Positions 24,959 through 37,300 of a stretch of 64,000 nucleotides of DNA are shown here, piece after piece. The notes under the pieces were generated by a model. The model was not told the DNA's origin. It saw only the letters and a list, made by a program, of their open reading frames with translations, and did not search any database. The number at the start of each line of letters is the position of its first letter. The first letter of the stretch is position 1. Origin of the DNA: Mansonella perstans. Lineage: Eukaryota > Nematoda > Chromadorea > Rhabditida > Onchocercidae. The DNA is taken from positions 1-64,000 of the forward strand of contig JBAMDO010000119.1 of the NCBI GenBank assembly GCA_037074765.1, written 5' to 3'. A program made the translations under genes and the position numbers.

Positions 24959-27900
24959 ATCTCTTCCCGAGAACTGATAATGAAGTAGAGCAATGGCCAA
25001 CAATCGCAGAAAGGACCTCTCTGCCTGACCAGTAATTCTGAAGCGGAAACAATTGAATGATTTGTTTTGTATGTTTTCGCTTATTTGATTTTTTATGTTT
25101 TCGTTATTTGATTTGATTTTTTATGTTTTCGTTATTTGATATGTTTTCGCTTATTGTATGTTTATTGTATGTTTCTGTATGTTTTCGCTTATTTGATTTT
25201 TCGCTTATTTGATTAAAGCAATTGAATTCTAAATCTGGAAGCAGAGGTTCTAGTTATTGTAAGCAATTATTATTTTGATATACTCTAATTAAATACGAAA
25301 AATTTATTATGAATCCTGTGAAATTTCCTGAGTGATTCGCAACATTTTGGCGTAGCCATTTAAATACGGAATGGTCCCTTACTTGTTTAGTAACTTACTA
25401 TCGATTTGTTTTTTTTTGAAGTTTGGAATTTTCCCTTCGAATAATTTGTCATTTATCCATAAGGTTTCCAATTTTTCTTTAAAATTTGATTACTTTCTTA
25501 ATTGAGGATTTTTATTGATATTCCAGTTCTTTATGGGATTATATTCAGTTTCAATATCAGCTGCTGGGTAACAGTTTTTGTATATAATTGAAGAAATATT
25601 ATAGTGGACCAGTGTTCCAGTTGATTTCTGAGTAACTAGTATAGTGATGTGGCAGAGTGATATGACAGAGTCCCAATTACGAGAATGCTTCAAATTCTTC
25701 AACAATAATTTTCTTCAGCAGTTTTTTCTAAATTAACGACAAATTAAAATTGAAATCTCAGATGTTACTAGCATTTAGTTCAAATACTTTCATCCAAAAT
25801 ATTCATAATGAGAAACCGAAAGGTGTATGTATGACTTCTGCGGGAAAAAATAAATGCTTAAGCAAATTTCCCGGTTTTTTTAAATTTTGAAGAGATTTGA
25901 GAATATTTGATTTTTGCTAGCTTACTTTTCTATGGATGCTAGAAACTAATGTTTGAAAATTTAACGAAATGAATGAAGGAGGGACAAAGATTAGAAGTGT
26001 CGGATTACCGAAATTAAAATTACTGAAATAAACCGAATAGAGAAATGATGAAATTCTTTAAGTAAAATTAAAGTGTTGAGGAGAATAGAGAAGATAATAT
26101 CATAAACGGATTTTGGTACTTTTGCTCGATTAATGAAAGAAAAACGCTTATTAATTACGCGGATTATGCCGCGGTTAGCTTAACCTCTGTGATAATCCTG
26201 GGGCAGTTTACCAAAGTTACCGTTCCAACTATACATTATGGAAAAAAGATACATTATCAAAAAAAACTCCACAAGGTCAATGTATAGGTGCAAAGTACTC
26301 TATCCTTTACCTAGCGAACACAACGACTTGATTTAAAGGAGAAATTGATCTAATGATTGTTTTTTGATTGTATAACTCATTTTTGTTGCTTGAACTAGTA
26401 ATAAATTGTTAGTGTGACAATATTAGTCCTGACACAGAAAGAGCATGCTGTGGGAGCGATATATTCTGTTGAAGAGATTTTATTTGTCATCTTTTTTTCT
26501 TTTTTTTTTGCTTTTTTAAAATCGAACCTTCTGTTTTTTTTCAAAAACCATGTATTTCAATAAATTTTGATTCAGTAATACTTTGACCTTTTCTGATTGC
26601 TCAGAAATCAACCATAAAAAAAAATATTCAGAGAAGTTTTTTATTCATTAAATATTTATCAATAGATTTTTTCATCAATTTAAACGGTATCAATTGTAAA
26701 TTTAAAAAAAAAAAAAAAAACAAAAATTTCGATTTTGTATTAACACTACTCACTGCATGTTCTTTCGTTTTATTATTGTCACTGATATAGTTGTGTCTTT
26801 TTTAGGATCTTTCTCTTAGGACATATATCGGTAAACAGAACATTAAACAGAAAAGCAAATATAATCAGATTAAGTGTCAGTCTCAATGACATTAAATTGC
26901 TAATGATTTATTAAGAACTAATAGCTGAACAAAAAAAAAAAGGAAAAAAACACACACTGTTGCTGTTTGATAAAAGATCTGCCGAAAATAAATCATCAAA
27001 TTAGCAAATTTTAAATTTAAAAAAAAAAAGAATTTACAAAATTAGTTGTGTGCTGCAGGTAGTGTGCTCTCTAAGCTTTCAGTATAATAGAAGCATCTGT
27101 ATTATTCACAGTGAATTTTTTTTTCTGTTTTAATTTAATTTGAAGCTTTAAAACTTTTAGTGAGCTATTTGTTGCTATGGATTTAAATTATATAATGATG
27201 AAAATAGAAAAAAAAATAACCTGTACAAAGTCAAATTGCATAATTAATAAATTTGTTGACGCATGAAATTAACGACAGCTCATCATATTTAAATTTTTTT
27301 GTTGACATGAAATTTTCCTGTTGACATTGAATTTTGTTGACATGACAGCTCATTCATATTCATTAATACAACTTTAGTAAAGAATCCTTTTTGAAGATTT
27401 AAATAGAAATTTTATTGTTTTTTTTTCGTTTACATGTGACCATCACTGTTTTTCATTACAGTTAGTGTAAATTTATGATGTGATTTGAATTTAAAAAAAA
27501 AAAAAGGCTTTTAAATTCATTATTAGGCTACAATCATAGAAGCGATTAATTTTCGTGATAAAAATATGACAAAAAGCGCAGATAGGAATGATGACTCTTT
27601 TTTGATTAAAACTATAATTGCATTAATAATATAAATAAGCACTTTCTTTTCCTTTTTTCCTTTTCAATAATTTCTGCAAATAGTTTAAATAAAGAATGTT
27701 TGAAAAAAAAGAAAACACAAGCATTTTAAGTGAGTTTGGGAATTTTTGCTTTACGTAAGAAAAAAAATCATTAACATTTATTACTTATTTGTGTTCCTTA
27801 GTAGGTAATAACAACTATTGAAAATTATACATCACTTATCATAAATTTACAAATAAATTTGAAAACTTTGTTGAAATTTCAACATTTGATATTACTAACT

Positions 27901-30556
27901 AAATTCATCAAAGAAATATAGAAAGAAACAAAAAAAAAAATTTTGTTTTTTGCCATAAATCTTTTTATTAATAAATTTGAGTAAGTCATAAAATTCAACC
28001 TAGAATATTTTTTAAAAAATTTGAAAAATTTTATTTAAAAAGATAAAGAAAAAAATTGCTGCAAATGGCAGAATGAAAATGATTATGTAACTTGTGTAAA
28101 TAAATATTGATATAATGTAATAATACTTAATCAAATTATAACAAAGTAAAAATATTACATGTAACATTAAAAATATTATAGTGACAAATTAAAAATATTA
28201 CAGGTATCTTTTCTTTTTTTCATTTGGAAAATTTTTTTGTCGAGCAATGAAATTTATTAAATTTATTTCGATTTATTATGAGGAAGTTTGAAAATTCATC
28301 TTTACAATAAGCTTACATTACATTAAGCTTAAGCATGTTTTAGGAGTCTTGGAAATATCCTGAGAAGTATCCTGAAAATCCCAGCTTATTCAAATTTAAT
28401 GCTATATCCAGTATTAAAAAATAAACAAACAAAAAAAAATTTATAAAGGAACAAATCAAATGTACGAACTGTCCACTGAGTTAAAGAAACTTACAAACTT
28501 ACAAGTGCAGTAAAATTTTTAAAAAAGTATAGAAGATTCGATATTTGACGTATTTACTGTATATAATGTAGAAAACCTGTAGCACAACCAATAGATAAGC
28601 TGTATTGCAGAAAAAAAAAAGAAAAAAAAACGTGACAAAATATAAATTGACACGGATTAATTAAAAAGTATGCAAAGCTGACAGATAATAAAAGAAACAA
28701 TTCGAAGGGATTAATAAATTTTGATACTGCATGTTTTGCAAAATATTTTAGTAGAAATTGGATTTTAAACTTAACGCTTGATTTTTAAATTTAATTTTTG
28801 CGAAAAAAAAGAAGAGGTGGAGATATTTAAATTGCCCATTTAAACTGTAGAAAATGATCTGTAAATTTTATATGGGATTTTTTATTTCATAAATAATAAA
28901 ATTCATGAAATTTTGCTATTTGACAAATTGATTGTTGGTAAATGAAATAAAAAAAGGGAACGATGTTACTTTTAAATAACTTTTGTTGAATATTTATTAT
29001 TCCGTTAATTTATTAAGCAGATGAAAGGGAAGAGGAAGAAGAAAAGAATGAAATGAAAATGAATTAATAGATCAAGTTTGGATCAAGTTTATTTCATTTT
29101 TTTTTTAACCCATCAATGTGCAAAATTTTTTATTGCAATTTCATAATGATTTGAATATCTATATGAATAAATGATCTGCTCATGAAATTATGGCAATTAA
29201 TTAATCTGTAATATTTCGGACAATTTTAAGAAAGTTTTAATATCAATAAAAAAAAGAAAAAACAGCAGTAGTCAAGATAATAATCTTGGAAAATTTACTG
29301 ATAAAGATATTAAAAAAATATTACCACTATAATCAAATAATTAAGAAGAAATCAGGATATTTATTATTATTTATTTTGCATGACTGACTGTGCGGAAAAG
29401 AATTATTCTTTAGTTAGTATTTCAATAAAAAAAAAAAAAAAAAAATTATTTGCCTGCTGTGATACAAAGCCGCATGTATCAGAAGCGATGATTTCACATT
29501 TCAATCTTTTAATGCAAATTGTGGAAAGGTAATAATGCTCTTTTAATGCAAATTTGTATGAGAATAATGAAATTTAAATTTCCATTTTCTGAAAATATCA
29601 CGGTATAAAAAAAGAGTTGTGATATGAAAGAAAAAGAAAATATCGCAAATAATTAATACCTTCATTATCGTTTTTCTTTGTTTATCATTAAGCCAGATAA
29701 TGTGCCACGAAAGTGTGATAAATCACTAAACAAATTAAATTTGTATCGAACACACAATATACATACACATACACGTTTAATATATTACATTAAATGTTGT
29801 TACAATGGTATGCCTCAGGAAAATTTTTCGACAATAGAAATAATATTTAAAGTTCGTAAATTAAAATGAATTAAAATAAAAAAGAAATAAGAAATAGACA
29901 AAGGAGAAATTCGACGAAGGAATTGCAGATGTCGCAGGTGTCAAAATATCAACTACCATTATAGTTGATGTTGTACCAACAGGATTTATCGTTTGATTAG
30001 CTAATACTAGCTATTGTACCCATAAAGTTTTTTCATTAATCGAAGATTGAAATAAAAATTAAAAAAATTTACATAGCTAATCTGGGATTAGTTCAACTTT
30101 AAAATTAATACAATTGAACAAGACATATTTGATATCAAATCTAAATGATGAATACCTGAAAAAATGAAACTTTCATGAAAGTGTAAATATTAACCTGTTT
30201 TAGGTTAATCAAAGTTTCCTCGTTTACTAACTTCTCTGATTTGTGGTTAAAATCAAGCGAAAAAAAAAATGCGATCTTCTAGTTCCTGTTTTAATTAATT
30301 GACAAAATTAATTAATTAACAAATAAGAAATTGTAATGAGTGTTAGGGAAAAAAATTTCGAATTAGTTGGATTTCAATTGTAAATTTTAAATGGCATTCA
30401 TTTTTTAATTTTTTTTAAACTTTTCTTTCAATTTTATAATTTATATCCAGTGATCTTTAAATTTTGAACCATTAGAAATTTATTTTTAAAATTTTAATCA
30501 TAAAGTTAACAATTATAAACAAATTGAGAAAAAAATAAAAATTACAAAATTATTAC
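24959..30556. other. long AT-rich stretch, possibly introns of the MBR-1-like gene
   Basis: Extremely AT-rich, many A/T homopolymers of 8-19 bases, no recognisable exon on either strand. It holds a degenerate tandem repeat (25064-25214) and small local duplications near 27300 and 28150. A minus-strand frame at 25490-25705 is unconvincing. It could be a long intron of the minus-strand transcription-factor gene whose psq exon lies at 30557. Confidence 0.4.
25064..25214 (+). repeat. degenerate tandem repeat
   Basis: Repeated variants of TATGTTTTCGCTTATTTGAT, about 20-30 bases each, with partial units. Confidence 0.9.
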
Positions 30557-30756
30557 CGGAATTCGTTGCTTCAAAAATATTTTCCGTTGTTGTCTTCTTA
30601 CATTTTGTGCGAGTCAAATTTCTCTCTTTTACTTTATATTCTAAAGTTGAATGAGGCACCCCGTAAAAGCTACCGGCACGATGTACCGACATTTCACCGC
30701 GACGCGCTGATCGAACTGCTTCGATCGAACTGTGTAATGCATCCTTTTTATACTTT
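30557..30756 (-). CDS. mbr-1: psq-type HTH exon of an MBR-1/Mblk-1/E93-like transcription factor
   Basis: A 200-base exon between a TTTTAG acceptor (30757-30758) and a GTAATA donor, with split codons at both ends. It encodes a Pipsqueak-type helix-turn-helix: YKKDALHSSIEAVRS, RRGEMSVHRAGSFYGVP and HSTLEYKVKERNL. The GEMSVxxAxxxYGVPxSTLEYKVKER wording is diagnostic of the family of C. elegans MBR-1, honeybee Mblk-1, Drosophila E93 and vertebrate LCOR/LCORL. These are sequence-specific nuclear factors; MBR-1 works in neurite pruning. Only this exon was found. The other exons must lie far away across AT-rich introns or outside the window. Gene symbol by family, orthology not tested. Confidence 0.85.
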
Positions 30757-33123
30757 CTAAAATGTGTCAAATAATTTTGAAATAACTCTTCAAAGAAGAA
30801 TGAGTATAAGGGAAAATTTTCTGAAAAAAGAAATTCAGTAATTAAATTCCTGTTAAATTTGCTTTTAAAAAATAAATACCTATATTGGCCTCGTTTTTTG
30901 TATGGAAATACAAAGCCAGAAGAGATAGATGAAAATCATCTAAGATATTTGACAATAAAACGTGACACGTGCACTGCAACTTTGTACTGCACTGTAAAAT
31001 TTAAATACGATCTCATCGATGCTCTAAATTTTTGCAAAAAATTAATTACCAAGTTTTATGTGCTTTTCAATGAACTTATGATAAATTCTAAATTCTGAAT
31101 TAACATTGAAGAAATTTGATTTTATCAAAAATTGCCAATAGCATTTATGTAATGCACCGAAAATTTTCATTCTGGTTTACTGATCTGTTGGAAGATACTA
31201 ATTTCAAAATTTCATTCTGGATTACTGACCTGTTGGAAGGCATTAATTTTAAGCAGAAAACTATTTTAGCATATACTTTTCCAAAAAAATATTCCAACTT
31301 ATCCTTTTATAAGATATAATAATTATTATTGCTAGTGTTTGCAGATTTCAAATTTCCTTCGTATGTTAAAAATTTTTATGAAATAATCTTTTTTAATTGA
31401 TTGCAACACCTAAGTTTTTTTTTTTGAACTTCTCAGCAAAACCAATTCAATAAGCGAAATGTTAAATTAAAATTTTAAATCAATTTTGAAATTGCTTTTT
31501 ATTATTTGTGTTCTTATTTCCTATTTCCAGCAGTTTTTTTTTTTGTTTTTTTTCAAATGTCAATTTGATTAACAATGAAAATTATCATTGATTCGGTTAC
31601 GGTAAACTTGAGTATTTCCATGCAATTAATAGAAATAAAAATGAAACGCGTAATAATAAGCGTAATGAAAATGTAAAATGATTAAGTAAACAGAAGTGAA
31701 AAAATATGGGATTCCGCAATGTATTAGGAAGATGAAGTATGTGCGTGTGTGGACAATATTTATGCTTTTGGTATGGTTTAACAGTATAGTTTAATGATTT
31801 TATGAATTTTGATAAAATTCAACTAGTTAGACAGTATTTAAAAAAGATTCAATTTAAACAGTTTTTTCGATGCACCATCAAAATGAAGAAATGAAATTAT
31901 TGTTTAAAACTGATCATCAAACATTTTAATAACAATAAGGATTATTATTATTTAAGAAAAAAACAGGGGATTTGCAAATTTTGCAAGATTTTTAATTTTT
32001 ATTGAAATATTGAAATAATACTATTAATCGTTGTAACATGAATAAATCTTAAAAATCTTCAAATCTGATTCGGCAATTATATGAAAGAAAGAAAATGGAA
32101 ATCTTTAAAGAATATTGTTTACTGATAAATATGAAAATTAAATTAGCTAAAGCGAAAATAAATATTCATTCAACTTTTTTTCTTTCACTTGATTACAGTT
32201 ATTGTTGAAATGTTTTCTTTTGATTAATTTTTGTTAAAATCTTTGAATTTAATTGAAATCACAACTTACAACAGTAAGCTGCAATTTGACAAAAGAATTT
32301 TAATAAAAGAGAAATAAAAAGAATTTTAATAATAAATGCTAAGAATATGCATTTTGACTATATAATTTTATGTCCACAGGGATCGTAAATTGTAAACGAG
32401 GCATTTGCATATATGCAAAAAACCTGCCATTTCATTTCGTTTAAATTTCATTTCTCTTGTCCAAATAATATCTTGCAGATCATCTTAAAAACCGAACAAG
32501 CAGTCAAAATTAGGCAATAGTTTATCAAGTTTTTTTCGTAGATACTTTTTTTATTTGTGTCTTTAAGTAAATTAATTGTTGATAATCAGCAAAGGAAGTT
32601 AAACTTTTTTACTTGGTAGTTTTTTTTGGTTAGCTTTTTTTGTTTACTTGGTAGCTATTTCATACTGACATATTTTTAAGTAAAGCTACGATGGAAAGAA
32701 ATATTGTTTCAGGAGCAATGAACAACGGCATGGATTTACAAAAAAAAAAAAAAGAAGTGGTTATATGATTTAATTTGCAAGTATTCTGTTCTGGTTACTG
32801 TGGCTATTTGTTATCTTCTTCATGTTATCATCGAAAAATTTCGGGAGCTTCTTATGAAATGAAATTACAGGATTTCATATAGACAAATTGTGGTCATGCA
32901 ATTGATATCGATAGTACCAACATAATATCACCCGCACTTGATATTATGAACAACTATAATGATGATGACGACGGAAACAGTGTTAGGAAATATTTTGCAA
33001 TATTGTTAGGAAAACTTTTAATGTGAGAAAAAAATTTGCGGGATAAGGTAGCTATTAGAAAGTAGATTTTCGGAGATGCAAATTCTTTTTACAATCTTCA
33101 TTTTTATCATACACTGATTCCAG
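30757..33123. other. AT-rich stretch, presumed intron or intergenic
   Basis: No convincing exon. Two tandem 45-base copies lie at 31166-31255. Numerous A/T runs, including 13 A at about 32740. It may be an upstream intron of the minus-strand MBR-1-like gene. Confidence 0.4.
31166..31255 (+). repeat. tandem duplication, 2 x 45 bp
   Basis: Two adjacent copies starting TTCATTCTGG at 31166 and 31211. The unit is a multiple of three and keeps an open frame (SFWFTDLLEDTNFK, SFWITDLLEGINFK), but the surrounding frame has no other sign of being a gene. Confidence 0.85.
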
Positions 33124-33705
33124 ACTTTGAGCAGTGCAGCAACTGCAATTTCCGATGAGGAAAGAATTGCTCTGGATGAATCGGAAAATGAAGGGATTGA
33201 TCTGGATGAGCTGGATGATTTCCCTCAAAGATTCAAAGCACAGCGTCTCAAATTTGGTAAGATAATATGAGTTTGATATATTGTCAACAAATTTTTTGGA
33301 AGTTGGAAGATTCAGCATACTATACAATATTGTGAAAAAACAGCATTATTTTTTCATTATTTATTTTCCTGAAGACAAGAATTGGTAAGATTTCCTCAAT
33401 GAAAAGTAGGATTGATCATTTCCTCAATTGATTTGTAACTGAAATTTGAAGAAATCAGAAATCTTGGATTTGATTTTTGTAGGTTACATCAAGAACGAGT
33501 TGCTGAAGAAGTTGGAGTATCTCAACTATAAATATCACGCTTCAAAAGACAACAACTAAGCATACGTGCTCACATCACGACCATTGCTCGAAAGATGCTC
33601 TGTGCTCACATTACGGTCATTGCTCGAAAGATAGTTCGCGAGAATGGCCAGCAGAACACAGTGAAAGATTTCTGCAATTTTACAGCATCAATTGTTTCAA
33701 ATTAA
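33124..33705 (+). pseudogene. broken POU-specific-domain fragment
   Basis: Segment 1 (33124-33256) follows an ATTCCAG acceptor and ends at a GTAAGA donor. It reads SSAATAISDEERIALDESEN, then GIDLDELDDFPQRFKAQRLK, then FG. This is the start of a POU-specific domain (DELxxFxxxFKxxRxKxG). Segment 2, after the acceptor at 33482, continues the domain only in a frame that does not match segment 1's phase: LHQERVAEEVGVSQ, a TAA, then ISRFKRQQLS, recalling the QTTISRFExxxLS helix. A 36-base tandem copy follows (AHITTIARKM / AHITVIARKI), and the frame ends at 33705. No homeodomain is visible. A frameshift plus a stop make it a relic of a POU homeobox gene; ceh-18 type is a guess. Confidence 0.7.
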
Positions 33706-34381
33706 AATGCTTTGATAAATCCTTTATCCAAAATTATACATCGTCAGCACATTGTAAGGAACCCTCTCACTTATAATCGAGTCAATTTATATCGGAATAT
33801 TATAACTTTTGGTCTTTAACGCCCTACATACGACTGTCAAGAAAAGTTAAAATAATTATCCTCTGCTTAATACCCAAAGGTCATGCTGGAATGTTGTAGC
33901 CAAACCTATTTATTTCCGCTATCTATCCAAAAACTCAATCTTTATCAGCAATCCTTCTACATCATCCTTCGACAGCTTCTTTTTGCTCTTCACTTTGTCC
34001 TTGTATTTCATCATCATAGAAGACAAACTTGAGAGAAGTTCTTGAGTAGCAAACAAACTTGAGAAACATCTGACAGGTTGCTCCATATATTCATGCTAGA
34101 GACATCCTTTCCAAGCACAGAATTTAGTAGAAATACGAACTTTATCAAATTTTGTTTACTAAACTAAATTAATTAATAGCTGATGTATCATATTTACAAC
34201 ATGATGAAACTAAATTAATAATTTAATAAATACAACTGGATTAATAAAAGTTAATTTCAATAAATGAATTAACTTTGTCATATGTTTCCGAAAGACTTTA
34301 AAATGACTATATTTCTTCGCAAAGTTCATCTCTAGGACACTTAAATAAACACCGTTGGGAACACCGTAATGTCACTTTTCA
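33706..34381. other. region between the POU relic and the end of VPS41
   Basis: A minus-strand open frame at about 34075-33925 reads FSSLFATQELLSSLSS, then MMMKYKDKVKSKKKLSKDDV and on to a stop, with an acceptor-like CTGTCAG before it. It could be a terminal exon of an unidentified minus-strand gene. Otherwise no feature. Confidence 0.3.
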
Positions 34382-37300
34382 TTAACGTTTCCCATATAAG
34401 TGTAACCCGTAACACGTAGGACACCTATCACTTTCCGTGATTCTTTGTTCATCCATATGAGGATGGACATATAGGCAACGGGTGTGTACTGAATGTCCAC
34501 AACTGTAAACAATGATGTCATCCATATGTCTATAAGTAGTAGGTTTTTCGCGTTGCAATAACAGAACTACCCTGAAATTGAACCACTAGAAAGAGAAAAA
34601 GATCAAAATGGAATTCTCAATTAAACTGACCAACTGACATTATTGACCAATGAATTTTCAATTTTCAATTAAACTGTAGTTTCAAAATGGAAAAGCGATT
34701 TCACCTGCATACAATGCAACATTGATCGAGACCAATAAAAGTTGAAGTTTTACTAATTGATAAATATTTCGCAAAAAGCTCATTACTATCAGCTTCTGTT
34801 ACTTGCAAAGAACCACGCTGCATTTGTACAAGTAATTCGTAATCACGCAAAATTTTCACCAATAAATTCCGCAAACCAGGAATGTTCATGTGCTCCGGAA
34901 TCTAAAAAATCCAAAAAGTCTGCAATAATTTGCAACAGACACTACTCCCTATCAAAATATATGACTCCTGAAGTGTTCAAATAAGTTTTACAGGAAGTCG
35001 TCGCCAGAACTGTCGCCCGCTATCAATACACCCTTATTGGATGTTAAGATGTTAAAATAACTGGATGTGTAAGTATTTTAAGCCTTCATTTCTTGCATGA
35101 CCTTTCTCTACATGAGGTGAAAACCATCTCCAGTAAATATTTTTTCAAAATAATCGAAATTTGAATTTTAAGAATAAAGCTAATGATAACGATAACAGCA
35201 TGCCATATTCGGATATGTAAGTTAAAAAAGAAGACCTTCTCAATAATTTTTAATGGATTAATGTATTTTCCAGCAGTATTCAAAAGTTCCATAATATGCT
35301 CTGGTCGTTTTACAGCCGCATCCACCAATGAATTCCATAAATCAGAATCATCGTTTTCACGGCAAAAATCAATTGCACTGTCAATACGATCAAGCTTATT
35401 TACAAGTAGATCCAAAGCTTTCATACGATTTCCACTTCTTCCCAGCAAATAAACCATCTGCAAATCATATCATAGCTTCTGAAATTTTGGCTCGATGATG
35501 ATGACGATTTGTAATGGTTTTGCATTACAATCTAATATATATATAATCCAGGTTTTGACTTGCTTACTCTGACTTATATTGCACGATGATGATTTGCAAT
35601 GGTTTTGCATTAAAACAACCTAATACTCAGATAACTAATCCCAGGTTTGAATTGCTTACTCTGACTTACCTTCGTGCTACTTCCTAATAAAATGATTAAA
35701 AAATTAAAAACTAACATAACAATCAAAAGTTAAAGTGCTCAAAAATTTGAAGAATCAAATCAATTAATAAACCTCATTAATGTACTGCTTTTTTTCACAG
35801 ATGTCAATAGCTTTTGCTATGTCGTAGATTGCTGTTTTCCGAAGGAACGGTAAAAGAAGTCGCGGTTCATTTTCTGCATACAATCCTATAGCAAAATCGA
35901 TAAATTCTTCCCCTTCATTTCTCTCAAACAGACTGTTTAAATATGCCATCTGAAATATATTGTTATTTCTGAAATGTAATTTTTATTTAATTTTCAAACA
36001 TTCTGAAAATTAAACAAAATACAATAAAGATTTGACAAAAACAAACCTGCAATTTTGGATACATTGCGAGTTGCGTTAAAATTGTTTTTGTTGGAAGACT
36101 TCCGGCATTTTCAATCAACAATCGTATTGTTAGATTCGTATCGATATCCATCAGTTTTGTCAAGTCATTCTTAACCTGTGACATGGAGATATAATTCAAA
36201 TATCTATGTTATCTCTGTTCTAATCCTTTACTCTCGATCTTACATCATCAGTCAGGTTTCACAGCACCGTCAGAATTTGAAATCCTTTTCAAGAAAATGG
36301 ACAAAGAATACACAATAAACACTTTAATGTGTTTCAGCAAGACATACAAAGGACACTTTAATGACACTTTAAAGACAAAACAAAACAAAGCTGTATTTCA
36401 AAAAGTACGAAATTTTTTCAATGAAAATTGGCAGAGAGGATTTTATAAACTAAAATTTATGAATTACAGAAGAAAAAAGATTTACTAAGTCGAAGAGGTG
36501 ATATTTCTCGATGATCTGAAAGACAGTTTTGTCCTTTAACATAATGTACAGCATTAAAGCTTTATTATACTTCCGTTCGTACAGATAAAGACGAGCCAGG
36601 GCACGATAAATTGCTACTGCATCATTTTCCGACAGTGGACTTACATTTTCATGTACAATCCGTTTCACTGCCATATCCGTTATTGCACCTAAAGCATTTA
36701 AAATTTAAATTTATGGTGGGAATTTTTTTCCTCTTCATTCTTTCTTTTGGAAAACCTCGCGTAAACAACTGATACTTGAAAGAATGAGTAAATGAATGAT
36801 ATCGACCGAATATACCGAATATACCGACCTACTCGAAATAAATCTTGATATGTGAATGAATGTACAAGTAACGAGATACTGACCTACTCGAAATAAATCA
36901 GGATTCCAAACTTTGACCAAGTTATAAAATAACACTGGATAATTGTGTAATGCAGCAATCAGTACACACTGGTAACATTCTGGTTCCAGTTGGGGATCCT
37001 TTACCGGAAGATATTTTGCCAATTGAAGTACCACATTATTGCGCTCAAACTCATTTACATAATATTCCCATAGATCTTTTTGACGTCCACAAACCTTAAG
37101 TATCGAAATTTTCAAATTTTAAATTTCAAACTCCTCAGATAATATTAAAATCAACCAAGTGCACAGATACAAATTAATGAAAATGCTCAAACTGACCACA
37201 ATAAAGAATAGTTTGGTAAAAATAAAAAAGTTTGGCAAAATATAGGTTTGATAATTGAAACTATGGAATCTTTTATGACAGAATGTCCATCATATGTGAC

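Noticed and set aside
26150..26260. Possible structured RNA or tRNA (GC-richer patch with CCGCGGTTAGC)
   Set aside because: No cloverleaf pairing, no A/B box arrangement, and no mitochondrial rRNA motif could be confirmed.
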